Assembly: GCF_001186125.1 (NCBI RefSeq)
Contig: NW_014040557.1
Span: 157,866-178,589, forward strand
DNA from: Sphaeroforma arctica JP610
Taxonomy: Eukaryota > Opisthokonta > Ichthyosporea > Ichthyophonida
Direction: 5' to 3'
Length of the DNA stretch: 20,724 nt
Shown: positions 1 through 17,070 of the stretch, one piece after another
Numbering within the stretch: position 1 is the first letter of the stretch
Layout: the number at the start of each line of letters is the position of its first letter
Notes under the pieces: model-generated
What the model was told of the DNA's origin: nothing
The model's database searches: none
The model's input: the letters and a program-made list of their open reading frames with translations, nothing else
Translations under genes and position numbers: made by a program

Positions 1-92
1 TATATTGTCGCAACTCGGACAGAGTACTTCATAACCACACATAAATAATATTGTTGGCGATTGGTACTTCATAATATCTTAAAATATCTATC

Positions 93-356
93 ATGCTAGT
101 TTCTCAAGTCACCGCGGTGAAGGCCGCCTTCATATCACTTCCATTCGTTGGCGCTGGACTTGTTGCCTCACAATCATCTCGTGATAGTACAACTTCAAAA
201 TCTTCTGTGGCGTCAGATGTATCGTCGCCTGCGCACGGGGACTCATTCGCAAGAAGGAGTATGATCTCCACTACGGATGGTGCTGTAGAGGATACATCTA
301 TACAATCCAGTCTGCCTACATGGGATCAAACGCACAACGGCATCGCCGCAAGCTAG
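93..356 (+). CDS. Weak hypothetical ORF, possibly secreted or one exon of a gene
   Basis: An 87-codon ATG-to-stop frame that I do not recognise. The first 25 or so residues are hydrophobic with few charges and could act as a signal peptide or membrane anchor. The rest is rich in serine and threonine with scattered acidic residues and shows no domain. It lies on the opposite strand to the PFKFB-type gene and about 700 bp beyond its stop codon, so it could be a separate gene, an exon whose partners lie outside the window, or chance. ORFs this short are common in such sequence, so confidence is low. Confidence 0.2.
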   Translation: MLVSQVTAVKAAFISLPFVGAGLVASQSSRDSTTSKSSVASDVSSPAHGDSFARRSMISTTDGAVEDTSIQSSLPTWDQTHNGIAAS

Positions 357-1061
357 TCCTTTCCCTCGGTGGACTACATATCAAACATATTAACACACTG
401 CTGACATCGCATGTCGCTTGTATGTTTTGGGGTACCCAGTGTGCACTTGAGTACCGGTTCGAGTCGACTACTGCGGTTACTGAGCCGCAATGAACGGCTG
501 ATCTGCAAAAGGTCCACAATGCTTGAGAACTACACCCTTTGCTTGACGAGGTTTTTTAAAATAGAGAATATATAAAAATATGCGTGATTTTGGTACGCCA
601 ACAATGTATAGGCCAACAAACATTAAAATATACCTTAATTTGGTATCATCCTTTTCGTGAACCTCGGTACTAACGCTCACTCGTATTTTATTCCACCTCA
701 TTGTCAATTTTTTTCGCGGTTGTCCAACACCTCCAGAGACAAGAGAAAAGGATCATCCTATATCCAGTGCACATCTTGGCACTTTTACATTTCTCTATAC
801 AAAGCAGTTGTCATACTTTGTATTTCTCTATTAAGCATTTTTATATATACTCGTTTTCATACTTAAATATTTCTCTTTAAAAAAAAATTTAAGTTCAAAT
901 TTTTGGGTTACCACATTGCACGCGTCAGTGGCACTGATCTCATAGTTTTCTGGCATAGGGCTTTGATCAATATTAAAGTGAAGATAAGCACGCATATGTG
1001 CGCATCTTTAATATTTATAGAAATTCACTGTGGCTGTTCAATGCCTGTATTAAACCTGTTC
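357..1061. other. Non-coding stretch downstream of the PFKFB-type gene
   Basis: This holds no gene I can support. Its right end must contain the 3' untranslated region of the minus-strand gene. The rest is AT-rich with short homopolymer runs, for example the A-tract near 881-888. Short frames on both strands lack any recognisable motif. Confidence 0.5.
1007..1012 (-). promoter_or_regulatory. Candidate polyadenylation signal (ATTAAA) of the PFKFB-type gene
   Basis: On the minus strand the hexamer ATTAAA lies about 50 nt after the stop codon at 1062-1064. ATTAAA is the commonest variant of AATAAA, and the distance suits a short 3' untranslated region. A second ATTAAA-like, TA-rich site lies a few tens of bases further on. 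No cleavage site can be seen from sequence alone. Confidence 0.35.
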
Positions 1062-8123
<7,062 letters not shown>

Positions 8124-8441
8124 ATGCCTGCAATCTTTCAACCTCATCGAGTCATCCAGGTCAAAGCACTTCTTTGCTCATCATCGAAATTTGGAAGAAG
8201 GTTGAGCACTTTTCAAGAGATCAGATATGGAGGGCAACAGAAAAACCGTAAACAGCCGTCCGAAAATAAAGCCAATAACGCAATCACCCAAAGGTACACC
8301 AAACTGGTCACTGGTTTTTGTAGACAAATATGGTTCCATTTCTTTGGCATTTTCTTGTGTGTAACTGTATATATTCTATGTACACAAACATATGTAGGTC
8401 AAATTTGTTTTTTTTTCGCACATTATAAGTTTTTATATTGA
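8124..8441 (+). CDS. Hypothetical small membrane protein with presequence-like N-terminus
   Basis: A 105-codon frame that I do not recognise. Residues 1-31 contain Arg, Lys and Ser but no acidic residue and end in GRRLSTF, which looks like a mitochondrial targeting peptide with a basic cleavage motif. Residues about 40-65 are polar and basic. Residues about 69-88 form one hydrophobic segment that could cross a membrane. It starts 169 bp from the PFKFB-type gene on the opposite strand, with a TATA-like box 26 bp upstream. The last 15 or so residues are rich in Phe and Tyr and come from T-rich DNA just after an ATGTAGGT that could be a splice donor, so the true protein may continue in another exon or end differently. 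It may also be a chance frame. Confidence 0.35.
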   Translation: MPAIFQPHRVIQVKALLCSSSKFGRRLSTFQEIRYGGQQKNRKQPSENKANNAITQRYTKLVTGFCRQIWFHFFGIFLCVTVYILCTQTYVGQICFFFAHYKFLY

Positions 8442-8470
8442 CGAGCTAGTTTTGTTTTATACACTCATCA

Positions 8471-8526
8471 CTCACCACTCACCACTCACCACTCACCACT
8501 CACCACTCACCACTCACCACTCACCA
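8471..8526. repeat. 7-bp minisatellite, eight perfect CTCACCA copies
   Basis: Eight perfect tandem copies of CTCACCA. The same vocabulary (CACTC, CCACTC, CCACAGTC) continues in decayed form to about 8790, which suggests an older, longer array of which only the left end remains regular. A 237-codon frame runs through it, but its first 30 residues are just translated repeat. Confidence 0.95.
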
Positions 8527-8800
8527 GCCACCAGTCCCAACTCATTAGTCACCATCCCAGAGGCCCAGGGCCCCAGAGTATGGTACATAGTAATAAGTAT
8601 GTCCACTCACCAGTCGCCACTCGCCACTGTCGCCAGGCCCATGTCGTCACAGCGCCACTCCACACTCATCAACCTACAGCCTAGAACTGCCCACAGCCCG
8701 ACAGGCCCACACTCCAGAGTCCAGACTCCACACCACAGTCCACACTCACTCAGTCCACAGCCCACACTTATTATTTACCTTACAGTGCCCACTGCCAAGT
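8527..8800. repeat. Degenerate C/A-rich tail of the minisatellite
   Basis: Low-complexity sequence made almost wholly of CCACTC, CACAC and CCAGTC words, strongly strand-biased (very few G on the plus strand apart from AGTCC words). No phase is kept. It looks like decayed tandem repeat rather than coding DNA. Confidence 0.6.
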
Positions 8801-9348
8801 GCCAACCCAAGCCGCCATCATCCTTTATTTATTTCTATACAAAACCCCAAAAAAAAAAACTGTACATATATGTACAAGAAAAACCCTTTGGTTTTTGTCT
8901 AGTACCCTCGTTAGTGAGACTCTTTCTTCTCTTGTCTACCTTTTTTTTGGGATGGGAGTATGGGACCCAAAGTTGCAAAGGCCAAAACGTATGTAATGTA
9001 TGTACCCCACCAGAATATTTCAGGGCTAATTCACGTGTACTCCACAGTCCACTGTACTCTCGGAGAAGTGGATTGGTAAGTGCTATATTTGATAACCTAA
9101 TGAAATGCAATGAAACGTATCTAAGAGTAGAACTATTGCTCGCCTTCGATCAGAAGTATGAATAGAAGTTTATTTATAACTTTTGACATAAATATACAAC
9201 TTCAAGCAAAATATTTTAGTTCAAGAGACAAGAGGCAAAACACTCAGACAGTTGTGAGACTGTGAGTGAAGAATGAACCAGAGAGCTAACCTCAAACGAT
9301 TTCCGTTAAAACTTTTATAAATCGAATAAATCTACGTTTACGTTGTAA
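8801..9348. other. No gene seen; left flank of the LTR element
   Basis: AT-rich sequence with short frames on both strands that carry no motif. The segment next to the LTR (about 9304-9348) resembles a segment near 14050-14098 on the far side of the element. Confidence 0.5.
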
Positions 9349-9577
9349 TCTTAGATCGACTCAAAACACAATGTAACGGTGAACCTAGTTTTATTTCCTC
9401 AACAGTTGAATAAACGTTTAGCAGAATGAACTTCTTGAATGAACTAAACCACGTATTTATACTGTCTCCGAAGGATTTCCTTGAGAATCCTGCCGCCAAT
9501 CAAATCGTGTATCTTGTCAATTTCGAGCCTAAAGTCCATTCAATATATATCGTCATCTGCCAACCTCCAGCTCATAT
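9349..9577 (-). repeat. 3' LTR of the Ty3/gypsy-type fossil
   Basis: A 229-bp direct repeat of 13421-13650. On the minus strand it contains a TATAAATA-type box (around 9452-9460) and an AATAAA signal, as expected for an LTR carrying promoter and polyadenylation signals. The repeat's inner edge reads ATATGAGC; a TG start is present there, but a matching CA end is not clear. Confidence 0.85.
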
Positions 9578-10444
9578 ACTTAACCTTCAGGAACTCCCAT
9601 ATCCTATCTACCCCCGCATGCGCTAAAGTCTGATGCACCAGCGTAATAACGTATTCTTGCAAAGGCTGAACAGGTTCTGACCATACACTTAGACCAATAC
9701 ACTTAAGCTGTTCGCTAGCCATTACATCCGGATCCCACATCTTAGTAGTACCTCTCTCCATCACTGCAGTAACCAGCTGATGCAATAAACCCACACGAAC
9801 CTTGAAGTCGGCACTGACCTTGTCATCAAGACTCTCCTCTAACACTCGCAGCTTCTCTTTAACCACCGCCAGCCGGACCCTCCTGTCTTCCACACTCTTG
9901 CAGACTTTATCAAATAACAAATCCACGTCTTCATCAATCTTTGGCAGACCTGTTTTTGCACATGTAGCGAACTTAACACCCTCTACTAACACGTGCACCA
10001 TAATAGGATCAAACCACCACAGCAAATGACTAAGTCCATCCGCAACTTTGTTCTTTGGCCCTTCCGAGTACTGTAGATCCATATCAAACGATCGTACATA
10101 CATAACATTCCTGTACCGTGTCTTACCCACTGGATCCGACGTGAACTCTACCTGCTGAACCACACCAATTAAAGGCTCCTGATCCATCTCTACTATAAGC
10201 TCCTCGTACGATCTCCTAATCAAACCCGCGAACTTCAAAAACCCATATGCTAGCGCTATCAATTATCTATCGTCGGAGAAAAATTAGCATGAAAATATAT
10301 CTTGGAACTCACAAAGCCCACAGGAAGCCATTCTCCATCTCTTATCACACATAAATAATCACCTATACCCGAATCTGACGCATCTGTCTGCAACCTAAGT
10401 TGCTCCTCTTGTCTAGGTTCTATCAAGACTGTCTTCGTCTGCAA
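9540..10444 (-). pseudogene. RNase H / connection and integrase-start-like region of the fossil
   Basis: The upstream part has a QTDASDSGIGDYL block, the RNase H start in gypsy elements. Further on, a YSEGPKNKVADGLSH block matches the conserved connection end (P-G-x-N-x-x-A-D-x-L-S). The last part, HQTLAHAGVDRIWEFL, resembles the histidine part of the integrase zinc-binding module and runs up to the left LTR. Confidence 0.75.
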
Positions 10445-11553
10445 AATCTTCCGAGGCGTCTGAAGGGCCTTCTCCTGCTCAGGACCCCACTGGACCGTAC
10501 CTTCTTCTTAGCCAAATCACTAATCGGAGCTAACACATTCGAGAAATTCGGAACATATCTTGCCCACCATCCAAAACACTGATACCACGACCTTACTTCG
10601 GCCTTGGTTTTGGGCCTTGGCATATCTAATAACGCCGGAAGCTTTACTTCCCTTATCATCGAACCCATATCTGTAACCTCTCGACCCATCACGACTATAG
10701 GATCTTCTCGATACGCGAAATTACATTTTGACAGCCGCAACTGTATCCCTTTTGCCTCAAAGCGCCTGATCATCTCCACAACACCATCCCAATTCTCAGC
10801 TGGATCATCCGAACCTAACGCGGTATCATCAATGTACGTCTTAATTCCTTTAATTCCTTCCAATGTCTCATCCATTAGTTGTTGGAACACAAATGATGCT
10901 TCCTTCAAACCAAACGGCATCCCAATAAATTGGAATATCTCTTCCCAGGGCGTCAAAAATGCAGTAACCCCTCGACTACCAGGCTCTATCATTAACTGCC
11001 CAAACCGATTTCCAGCATCCACATTGATTCTCCACTTGCGCCCTTTAACTGTTGCCAGAAATTCATCTTCTGTTGGTATCGGATATGTACCCGAATTTAG
11101 CTGATAATTCGTACGCATATAATTTATGCACATCCTCCAATCCTTGGGTTCCTCATAACTGGGATCACTACCCGGCACTTTAGGCACAAGTTTCGGCACT
11201 GTAAGCCAATCCGTATCCTGTACCCTCTCTATCAACTCAGCTTCAAACAATAGTTGCACCTTCTTCTTCATCACTTCTATAAGTCGCACATCTTTCTCTG
11301 TATATACTTGTCTCAAAGGCGCCCCTCCTTCTTTGATCTGAAGCTTAAGCATCCGATCATTCACAAACTTCGGTTTCTTGTCATTGTACGCCACCCTCCT
11401 AATAGCCGCCACCAACTCTGCCAATTCTTCCATAGACTTCCCCAGTTTTTCAGCCAACAGTTCCAAGCCACTCGTATCGAACATTAGATAATCGTCCTCA
11501 CCCCCGGATTCATCACTATCATAACCTGAATCATAACCCCCATCATCTTGCAT
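10423..11553 (-). pseudogene. Reverse transcriptase region of the fossil
   Basis: A 376-codon stretch. After a very acidic Gly/Asp/Ser/Glu-rich start come the gypsy RT blocks in order: a WRMCINY block, a VDAGNRFGQL block, FQFIGMPFGL, TYIDD, and a thumb block with WWARYVPNFS before the connection. These are standard Ty3/gypsy RT motifs. Confidence 0.9.
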
Positions 11554-11583
11554 ATTATCAAATGGTGTTACCTGTTCTACTCG

Positions 11584-12050
11584 CTAATATAATAACGGCG
11601 CCGCCACGTGCTGAATATAATCTAACACCGGCTCAGTCGCCTCTTTGTTCAGCTCGGTCTTAAAGTCTGATGGCTTCTCTCTTACCACCTCAACCGGAAA
11701 CAGTGTATACTTAGTCACCCCTTGCCTAGTGAGTACTGTCCCAGTTAATCCATACCCATTCAATTCACGTCTACCTAACAACATACCCGCATTGTGTGAA
11801 ATCCAATCCATAACCCACATATCCAACTTAACCCTCCTTTCTCCTACTAAAGTAGGCAAAACAACCTCAACATCTCGCACCTTGTATTACACATAAAGCG
11901 GAGCACCAAATCCCGTAACCCACTCTCCACACGAATCATACTAAGCAACCAGCCCCAGACGCTCTGCCAAACCCTTAGAAATCATCGACATATCGGCGCC
12001 TTGATCAACAAACATATCGACATAACACTGTTTACTCTCGACATTAACTA
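11584..12050 (-). pseudogene. Retropepsin-like region of the fossil
   Basis: Between gag and RT lie a VDQGAD segment near 12010-12030, similar to the D-T/S-G-A active-site motif of retropepsins, and a LLGRREL-type segment near 11770 like the conserved end of the fold. The assignment rests on these words and on position between gag and RT. Confidence 0.6.
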
Positions 12051-12097
12051 TAGATCAACGGTTGGCCTGGTCCTTCACAACTAGCCGCCGCCGCATG

Positions 12098-13343
12098 TCA
12101 CAATTCAGGTGTCCCACCTACACTCTTACGCACCTCCCCAGACGCTGCTGCCGATACATTACACCCGGATCGTGTTGTAGGGCAGAATCTCGCAGTATGA
12201 CCTCTCTTGCTACACGTGTGACACACCACGTCTTTCAACACAGGGCACTCTTGCACATATTGACCATCCTGCTTGAAAAACAAGCACGCCCCTCTCAGAC
12301 CTGTCATCCCTGAAACCCTGGACTCCTGTCTAGCTGCTGCTGCTTGCAACTGTCCTGCTCTCGCGGCTACCCTTGCCTGATGTCTCCGGCCTGCTTGTTC
12401 CCTCTCTTCTTGACGCGCTATGTCGTCTTCTCTCATCTCAGACAATTGCTCCAGCACCTGCCCTGCCTCAAACATTCTCAGAACCATGTTCTTCTCCAAT
12501 TTGCGACTCGCAAATAAGGCTTTCAACAGACTTATACACCGCTCAGTCAATCCTTTTAACCCCTCCATCACTACATCCTTAGAGCTCACATCATTTGCCA
12601 ATTTAAGCAGCATATCCACATAGTCATCATCCCTCAGCATAGGAACCATCCAGCGTGCCCCATGCTGATTCGCTTTCTTAGCATTCCTACGAATCACCTT
12701 GCACAAAGCATCATACTCACGCCGTTTCTGCCTAACCTGTCTTCAACTTAGCTGCTGCCCTTGTCTTGTCTGACACATCAGCCTTCTTCCCTACTGTAGC
12801 AACCTTCATTGCAGGCACTCCTTTCTCCTTCTTAGCATCCCCATCCTCACTGTCGCTACTTTCGCTGTTATCACTGCTGTCATTGTCCTTAGCGACTTCC
12901 TCTTTAGTCTCACTTTCCCTCTGTTCGTCCTCAGAAGGCACCTCAGTAAATGGATCCCGTTCTGGGAGCACTTTCTTTGCTTCAGCTTTCGCTGCAACAC
13001 GCCGAGCACCATAGTAATAAATCTCACGAAGATGCTCAATAACCTTTTCAGGCTTGGATCCCCACCCTCCTATTGCCTTCGCAAAATCCGCCTGGGTTCC
13101 ACTCACTTCAAATGGGTCCTTAAACGCTGGATACAATGCTGCAGCCGCGATGTACAGATCCTTCGTCTCAATAACAGTCTTGCTAATATAGCCCTCTAGT
13201 TCCGACTTCGTCTCCGGTGTAATCTCCTTCAAAAGAGCCATCGCTGGGCGGGACCCTCCTTTCTTCGCCTCGAGCTCATTGGCCTTGGTACCCCTGACGT
13301 AATCCCATCGATCCATAAGTGTCGTCATCGGCTCCCCTCTCAC
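12098..13343 (-). pseudogene. gag region of the Ty3/gypsy-type fossil
   Basis: Two long minus-strand segments. The upstream one is charged, with a long Asp/Glu/Ser-rich stretch and a Lys-rich end. The downstream one ends with a zinc knuckle of the C-x2-C-x4-H-x4-C type (CHTCSKRGHTARFC), the nucleic-acid-binding hallmark of gag nucleocapsid. Part of a broken element. Confidence 0.8.
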
Positions 13344-13420
13344 ATATCTCCAAAGAGGTTACCCAGTCCCATCTGCATTATCCTTCTCGTAAACCATTTT
13401 CCAATAACGTTAATTTATAG

Positions 13421-13650
13421 TCTTAGATCGACTCAAAACACAATGTAACGGTAAACCTAGCTTTATTTCCTCAATAGTTGAATAAACGTTTAGCAGAATG
13501 AACTTCTTGAATGAACTAAACCACGTATTTATACTGTCTCCGAAGGATTTCCTTGAGAATCCTGCCGCCAATCAAATCGTGTATCTACTCAATTTCGAGT
13601 CTAAAAGTCCATTCAACATATATCGTCATCTGCCAACCTCCAGCTCATAT
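13421..13650 (-). repeat. 5' LTR of the Ty3/gypsy-type fossil
   Basis: A 230-bp direct repeat of 9349-9577. I count seven substitutions and one single-base indel between the pair. It has the same TATA-like and AATAAA words. No 18-nt tRNA-complementary primer site is obvious directly inside it. Confidence 0.85.
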
Positions 13651-14674
13651 TACCCCGCACTTCGGTTCGCAAAGCACTAATCATACACCAACCTCCTCTT
13701 CTTTCAAACCTGCGCGACCGTTCGCCAACAAACCGCACAATACAACTTAGAACTTTTCAAACTTATTAGTTTCCACACTTATAAGTTATCGCCCACACTT
13801 AGAAGTTCTCGCACTCTTATTAACGCCCAGGAACATTACCGAACAGTTCGGTACTTACAACACCAACATTGTTTTAAATCGAAGGTAAACATGGTTGACA
13901 TTACAACGTTCAACTTTTATTTCATTTGCGGTCCTTTTTATGCTCATAGGTGCAACTTTCGGGTCTAAACTTTTTGAGTATGTACCATTTTCACTATACA
14001 AACAAGTCCTATAAAAGAACTTAGGTAGGCCCTTCTGATCACAATATAGCCGTTATAACGTTTTAAAATTGAATAAATATGCGTTTGCGTTCAACTGCTA
14101 TCCCGTACCCCCATAACGTTATGAGCTTTAGCCAGAGAGTATTAAATATAATTTGCCCCAGCCCTTCTTGTCAGATTTTTGTCGACCTCGTTTTGCCCAA
14201 TTTCTGGGTCCAAAAGAAAAAGAGGTTTGGCTAAAAAAATATACAGGTATGTAACCCTCTTTTTTTTTACAAGAAAGAATGAACCAGCCAATCCTATTTT
14301 GTGGTACATACATACGTAGCACAGGACACAGATACAAACCTGTAGTATTTATACATTATTTTACTAATACTAGTATAATATGGAAGGATGCGCTGGACTC
14401 CTGTTTGAGCGCTATACCTCAGCACTCATCCAAGCAGCAACTATCATCACGGGCACCAAATATCCTAGGTTTCCCAAACATCAAACAAACTTACTTTACT
14501 TTTGTGGCCCGCTCCCCACGCGACCATTCGCGGACTACCACGGAGGTTGCCTGAAACTACAACTTGACTCAATGGCCAGTACAAACCCACTCACCCCTGT
14601 GACGCAACCCGCCTGAGCCCACGACAAACCATCACTGCGCTTCCCGTACAGTATATATGCCCACCTGAAAACTG

Positions 14675-14683
14675 TATATAAAA
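14675..14683 (+). promoter_or_regulatory. TATA-like box beside a palindrome
   Basis: GTATATAAAA-type sequence directly before the 26-bp near-palindrome. A second GTATATAT word lies about 25 bp upstream at 14650-14657. No gene with a clear start follows, so this may be a decayed LTR or promoter remnant, or chance in AT-rich DNA. Confidence 0.25.
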
Positions 14684-14684
14684 C

Positions 14685-14710
14685 CATGGACGGGTGTACA
14701 CCCGACCATG
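14685..14710. repeat. 26-bp near-perfect palindrome
   Basis: CATGGACGGGTG and CACCCGACCATG flank a central TA; the arms are complementary at all but one pair. It is more GC-rich than its surroundings and could form a stable hairpin. No function can be read from it. Confidence 0.7.
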
Positions 14711-16549
14711 TAACCCTCCGCATACGCTGTGATGATATTAAGAAGAATTCAACGAAACGTTGGTCCTAAACAAGGAAATGCGGCATTGGCTCGGCGCCAA
14801 TACTACTACCAACTGGTCATGGGTAAACCGCCAACCTCAAATCGAGACAAAGCCTGACACGATAGCTTCAATTGCTGCTTCGAGCCTACACCAATCCGGC
14901 TCTGTGCTTTGATTGTAATTAATACTGTTCACATTGCTCGACTACCGCACTGACGGCTGTCTCTACCCTGTCTGCCCCGGTGACCACAAATTCACCGCCA
15001 GATGTTCTCCATACTCGGTCCAAACTAAGTCATCGCGCCTGTTAGTTCCGTCTATGATACTTCCAATTCAAGCCAACCAGTACATCCCAAGTGCATCCAT
15101 GATCTAGTGCGGCATCTGTTCACCACCAACCTTGCTCCTCAACCGAATTCTGATGGAAAACGTGGTTCTACTCCGCATTGTGGACTCTGCACTAAACCAT
15201 TACACGGCGCTACACGGTGAAAACGCTACATAGTAGGTCAGCAAGTGAATATTAAAGATAACATCAAGATATTATTATTTTATATTTCAGCCCTGAAAGG
15301 TTATTCGAAAGTTAGGATAAGAAAATGCCGCACAGCTTGCAAGATTTAAAATCGATGTATACAATGTGATGCGAGCTAAATAGATTATAGCATGTTTTCG
15401 GTCCTTCGTGGCTTATGAAGAACGGGAGGGCAAACAAGTAGTGGAATTATTTAGGCATACATCGTGTATGTAGTCTACACCTCCACTCTTCGGCTCTCAA
15501 GGTGAAGAATAATAGAGATTTTAAACTGTGATTGGTGTATAAGTCACCGACTCAATAGTTAAAAACCGAACAGAGTAAATGTGATGATGGAGTTATGGTC
15601 AAAATGAAATATCGTGATCGAGTGCCTATAAACTACGAAGAAATTGTAGTTAGAATTGAAGAATGGCTCAAGTAAAAGTCAATGATAACGCCGAACACTA
15701 TAGAAGTGCGGAAGAAAGAACATAAAAGTAAGCACGTGTTGTTGATGACATCAATACATCGTTGGAAGTACAGGAGAACGGAAATTGTCCCAATAAATGG
15801 GCTCCGATCAATAATATCACGTCTCCAAAAAAGAAAGCGATGCAATCAAGAGGTTGTGCGTGAAAGTAGTGGAATAATGTTCAATTGTTGGATTCGATCT
15901 GAATTATCACCAACGCCAATCATACGGAGTACATATACATATAACTTTGAGCAAAGAGAATTAGTCAAAGTGACTTCAAAAACATGCGTAATAGTGAAGC
16001 TGAATTGTGCAATGGTGTGGGACCATCGTTGCAGTATACTATTCAATTACAACTTAGTGTGTTCATGTGTATGTGCTGCCTCATGATCTGTATTGTATAT
16101 ACGGTAAATTGTTGGCCGATTAAGTAATCATTAAAATGAACCAGTGCATATGTGGGTGCTATCAGTTTATTCATCGGTGTTGTATACGTTTACTGTGTCT
16201 TGTTAAGGGGTTCGACAAGAATATCAGGTAGTGTTTACGCTCATCAATCGATTCAAACAACAACACACGCTCCGCCAATGCCATAATTACTTGCGTCCGT
16301 TTCAACTCGAGTGGCACATCATCATCCAAATACACTACCGATATTATTGCCTTTTTCATCTGATCCTATGCCAATTGATGATATGATTTTCAACGAACCC
16401 CAATTGGTTCCTTTGGCTTAAGCTTAGAACACAAAACATCCGAAGTGGGGCCACTTTATGCGCTAATTCGGGCAAGCGCTCGTGTAAAAAAACTCGCCAG
16501 TCCTAAGGCACAATATCATTTTGACACCGTAGAACTGGCCAGTAAATTA

Positions 16550-17070
16550 ATTGCTATTGTTTTTCATGATCAACGTCAATCTCTTTAATAGATATCTTCT
16601 TCCCAAGTCCCATTTGATTTTCACGGTAAAGTGTTCTTCTGATTGAGTTTGAAGTTATTCTCTGTCCATCGTCGAATGACGTCTTAAACAGTAGCAATAT
16701 ATTTCTCGCAGTCGCCAGACGCAATGATAAGATCATCGACATAGCATTGCATATCTAATCCTGCCATTAAGTTGCTGATTGCACAATGAAATTGTAATGT
16801 GAGTGTTGTCAACCCAATTAGAACTAACGTAAACGATTAGTGCTGGCTGTCTCATGTGCACGTAAACATAGGCTGAGAGTCTGTTTGTACCGGTTAGCGA
16901 TGGTATGCTGCCGACTAGTCTAATATCGTTGTCAAGTATCGCTTGTCGCTCAAGTTGCTGATCGCGGTAGCGTAAACATTGTATCACCAGGGAAAAGATC
17001 ATTGATCTGCCATAAGTCCAAGCACACACAAACTTTGACAAGTTCTCTCCCTCAACGGTGTAAAGGATAG
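16550..17070 (-). pseudogene. Reverse-transcriptase-like part of the second fossil
   Basis: Scattered RT blocks occur in the expected order: a VCVCLDL-x-QIND block followed by an FTLPR word, then YVDDLIIAS, then a WTENNFKLN block and a LGKKIS word like the LG-x-x-I-S block after the palm. Broken in several places. Confidence 0.6.

Larger units (their letters stand above)
9349..13650 (-). mobile_element. Ty3/gypsy-type LTR retrotransposon fossil
   Basis: A 4.3-kb element read on the minus strand between two direct repeats of about 230 bp. Parts in family order: gag with a CCHC zinc knuckle, retropepsin-like segment, reverse transcriptase, RNase H/connection region, and integrase-start-like sequence beside the left LTR. 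The RT segment has the Ty3/gypsy layout (MPFGL followed by YIDD), and the order RT, RNase H, integrase separates it from Ty1/copia. The LTRs are about 97 % identical, so insertion was fairly recent. The coding part is broken in roughly half a dozen places, so I treat it as a dead copy. Base composition is less AT-rich than its surroundings. I see no clear target-site duplication. Confidence 0.92.
13651..15849. other. Unassigned stretch between the two retroelement fossils
   Basis: About 2.2 kb with no gene I can name. Near 13770-13810 two CACACTTA-AAGTT words repeat. Plus-strand frames at 14279-14616 are short and carry no motif. Around 14900-15200 the plus strand is C-rich and would code Ser/Thr-rich peptide with many stops. 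Near 15600 a short plus-strand frame (MVKMKYRDRVPINYEEIV) ends quickly and could be chance. A decayed repeat or fossil flank is plausible but unproven. Confidence 0.4.

Noticed and set aside
440-480. tRNA gene suggested by a GGTTCGAGTC word
   Set aside because: The T-loop-like word stands alone; no acceptor-stem pairing or A-box sits at the right distance.
8471-8526. CRISPR array or telomere repeat
   Set aside because: Tandem 7-bp copies without spacers rule out CRISPR, and the unit matches no known telomere repeat.
8452-9165. 237-codon plus-strand ORF
   Set aside because: It starts inside the CTCACCA minisatellite and its first half is low-complexity Ser/Pro/His/Thr from degenerate repeat; the rest has no motif.
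10604-11104. 166-codon plus-strand ORF
   Set aside because: Antisense shadow of the RT region of the LTR fossil.
12373-13014. Plus-strand Ser/Leu-rich ORFs
   Set aside because: Antisense to the acidic, Ser-rich gag region of the fossil.
9330-13670. Target-site duplication around the LTR element
   Set aside because: The 4-6 bp just outside the two LTRs do not match under the boundaries I could set.
15682-16086. 134-codon plus-strand ORF
   Set aside because: It runs antisense to the RNase H/connection tail of the second fossil and shows no domain of its own.
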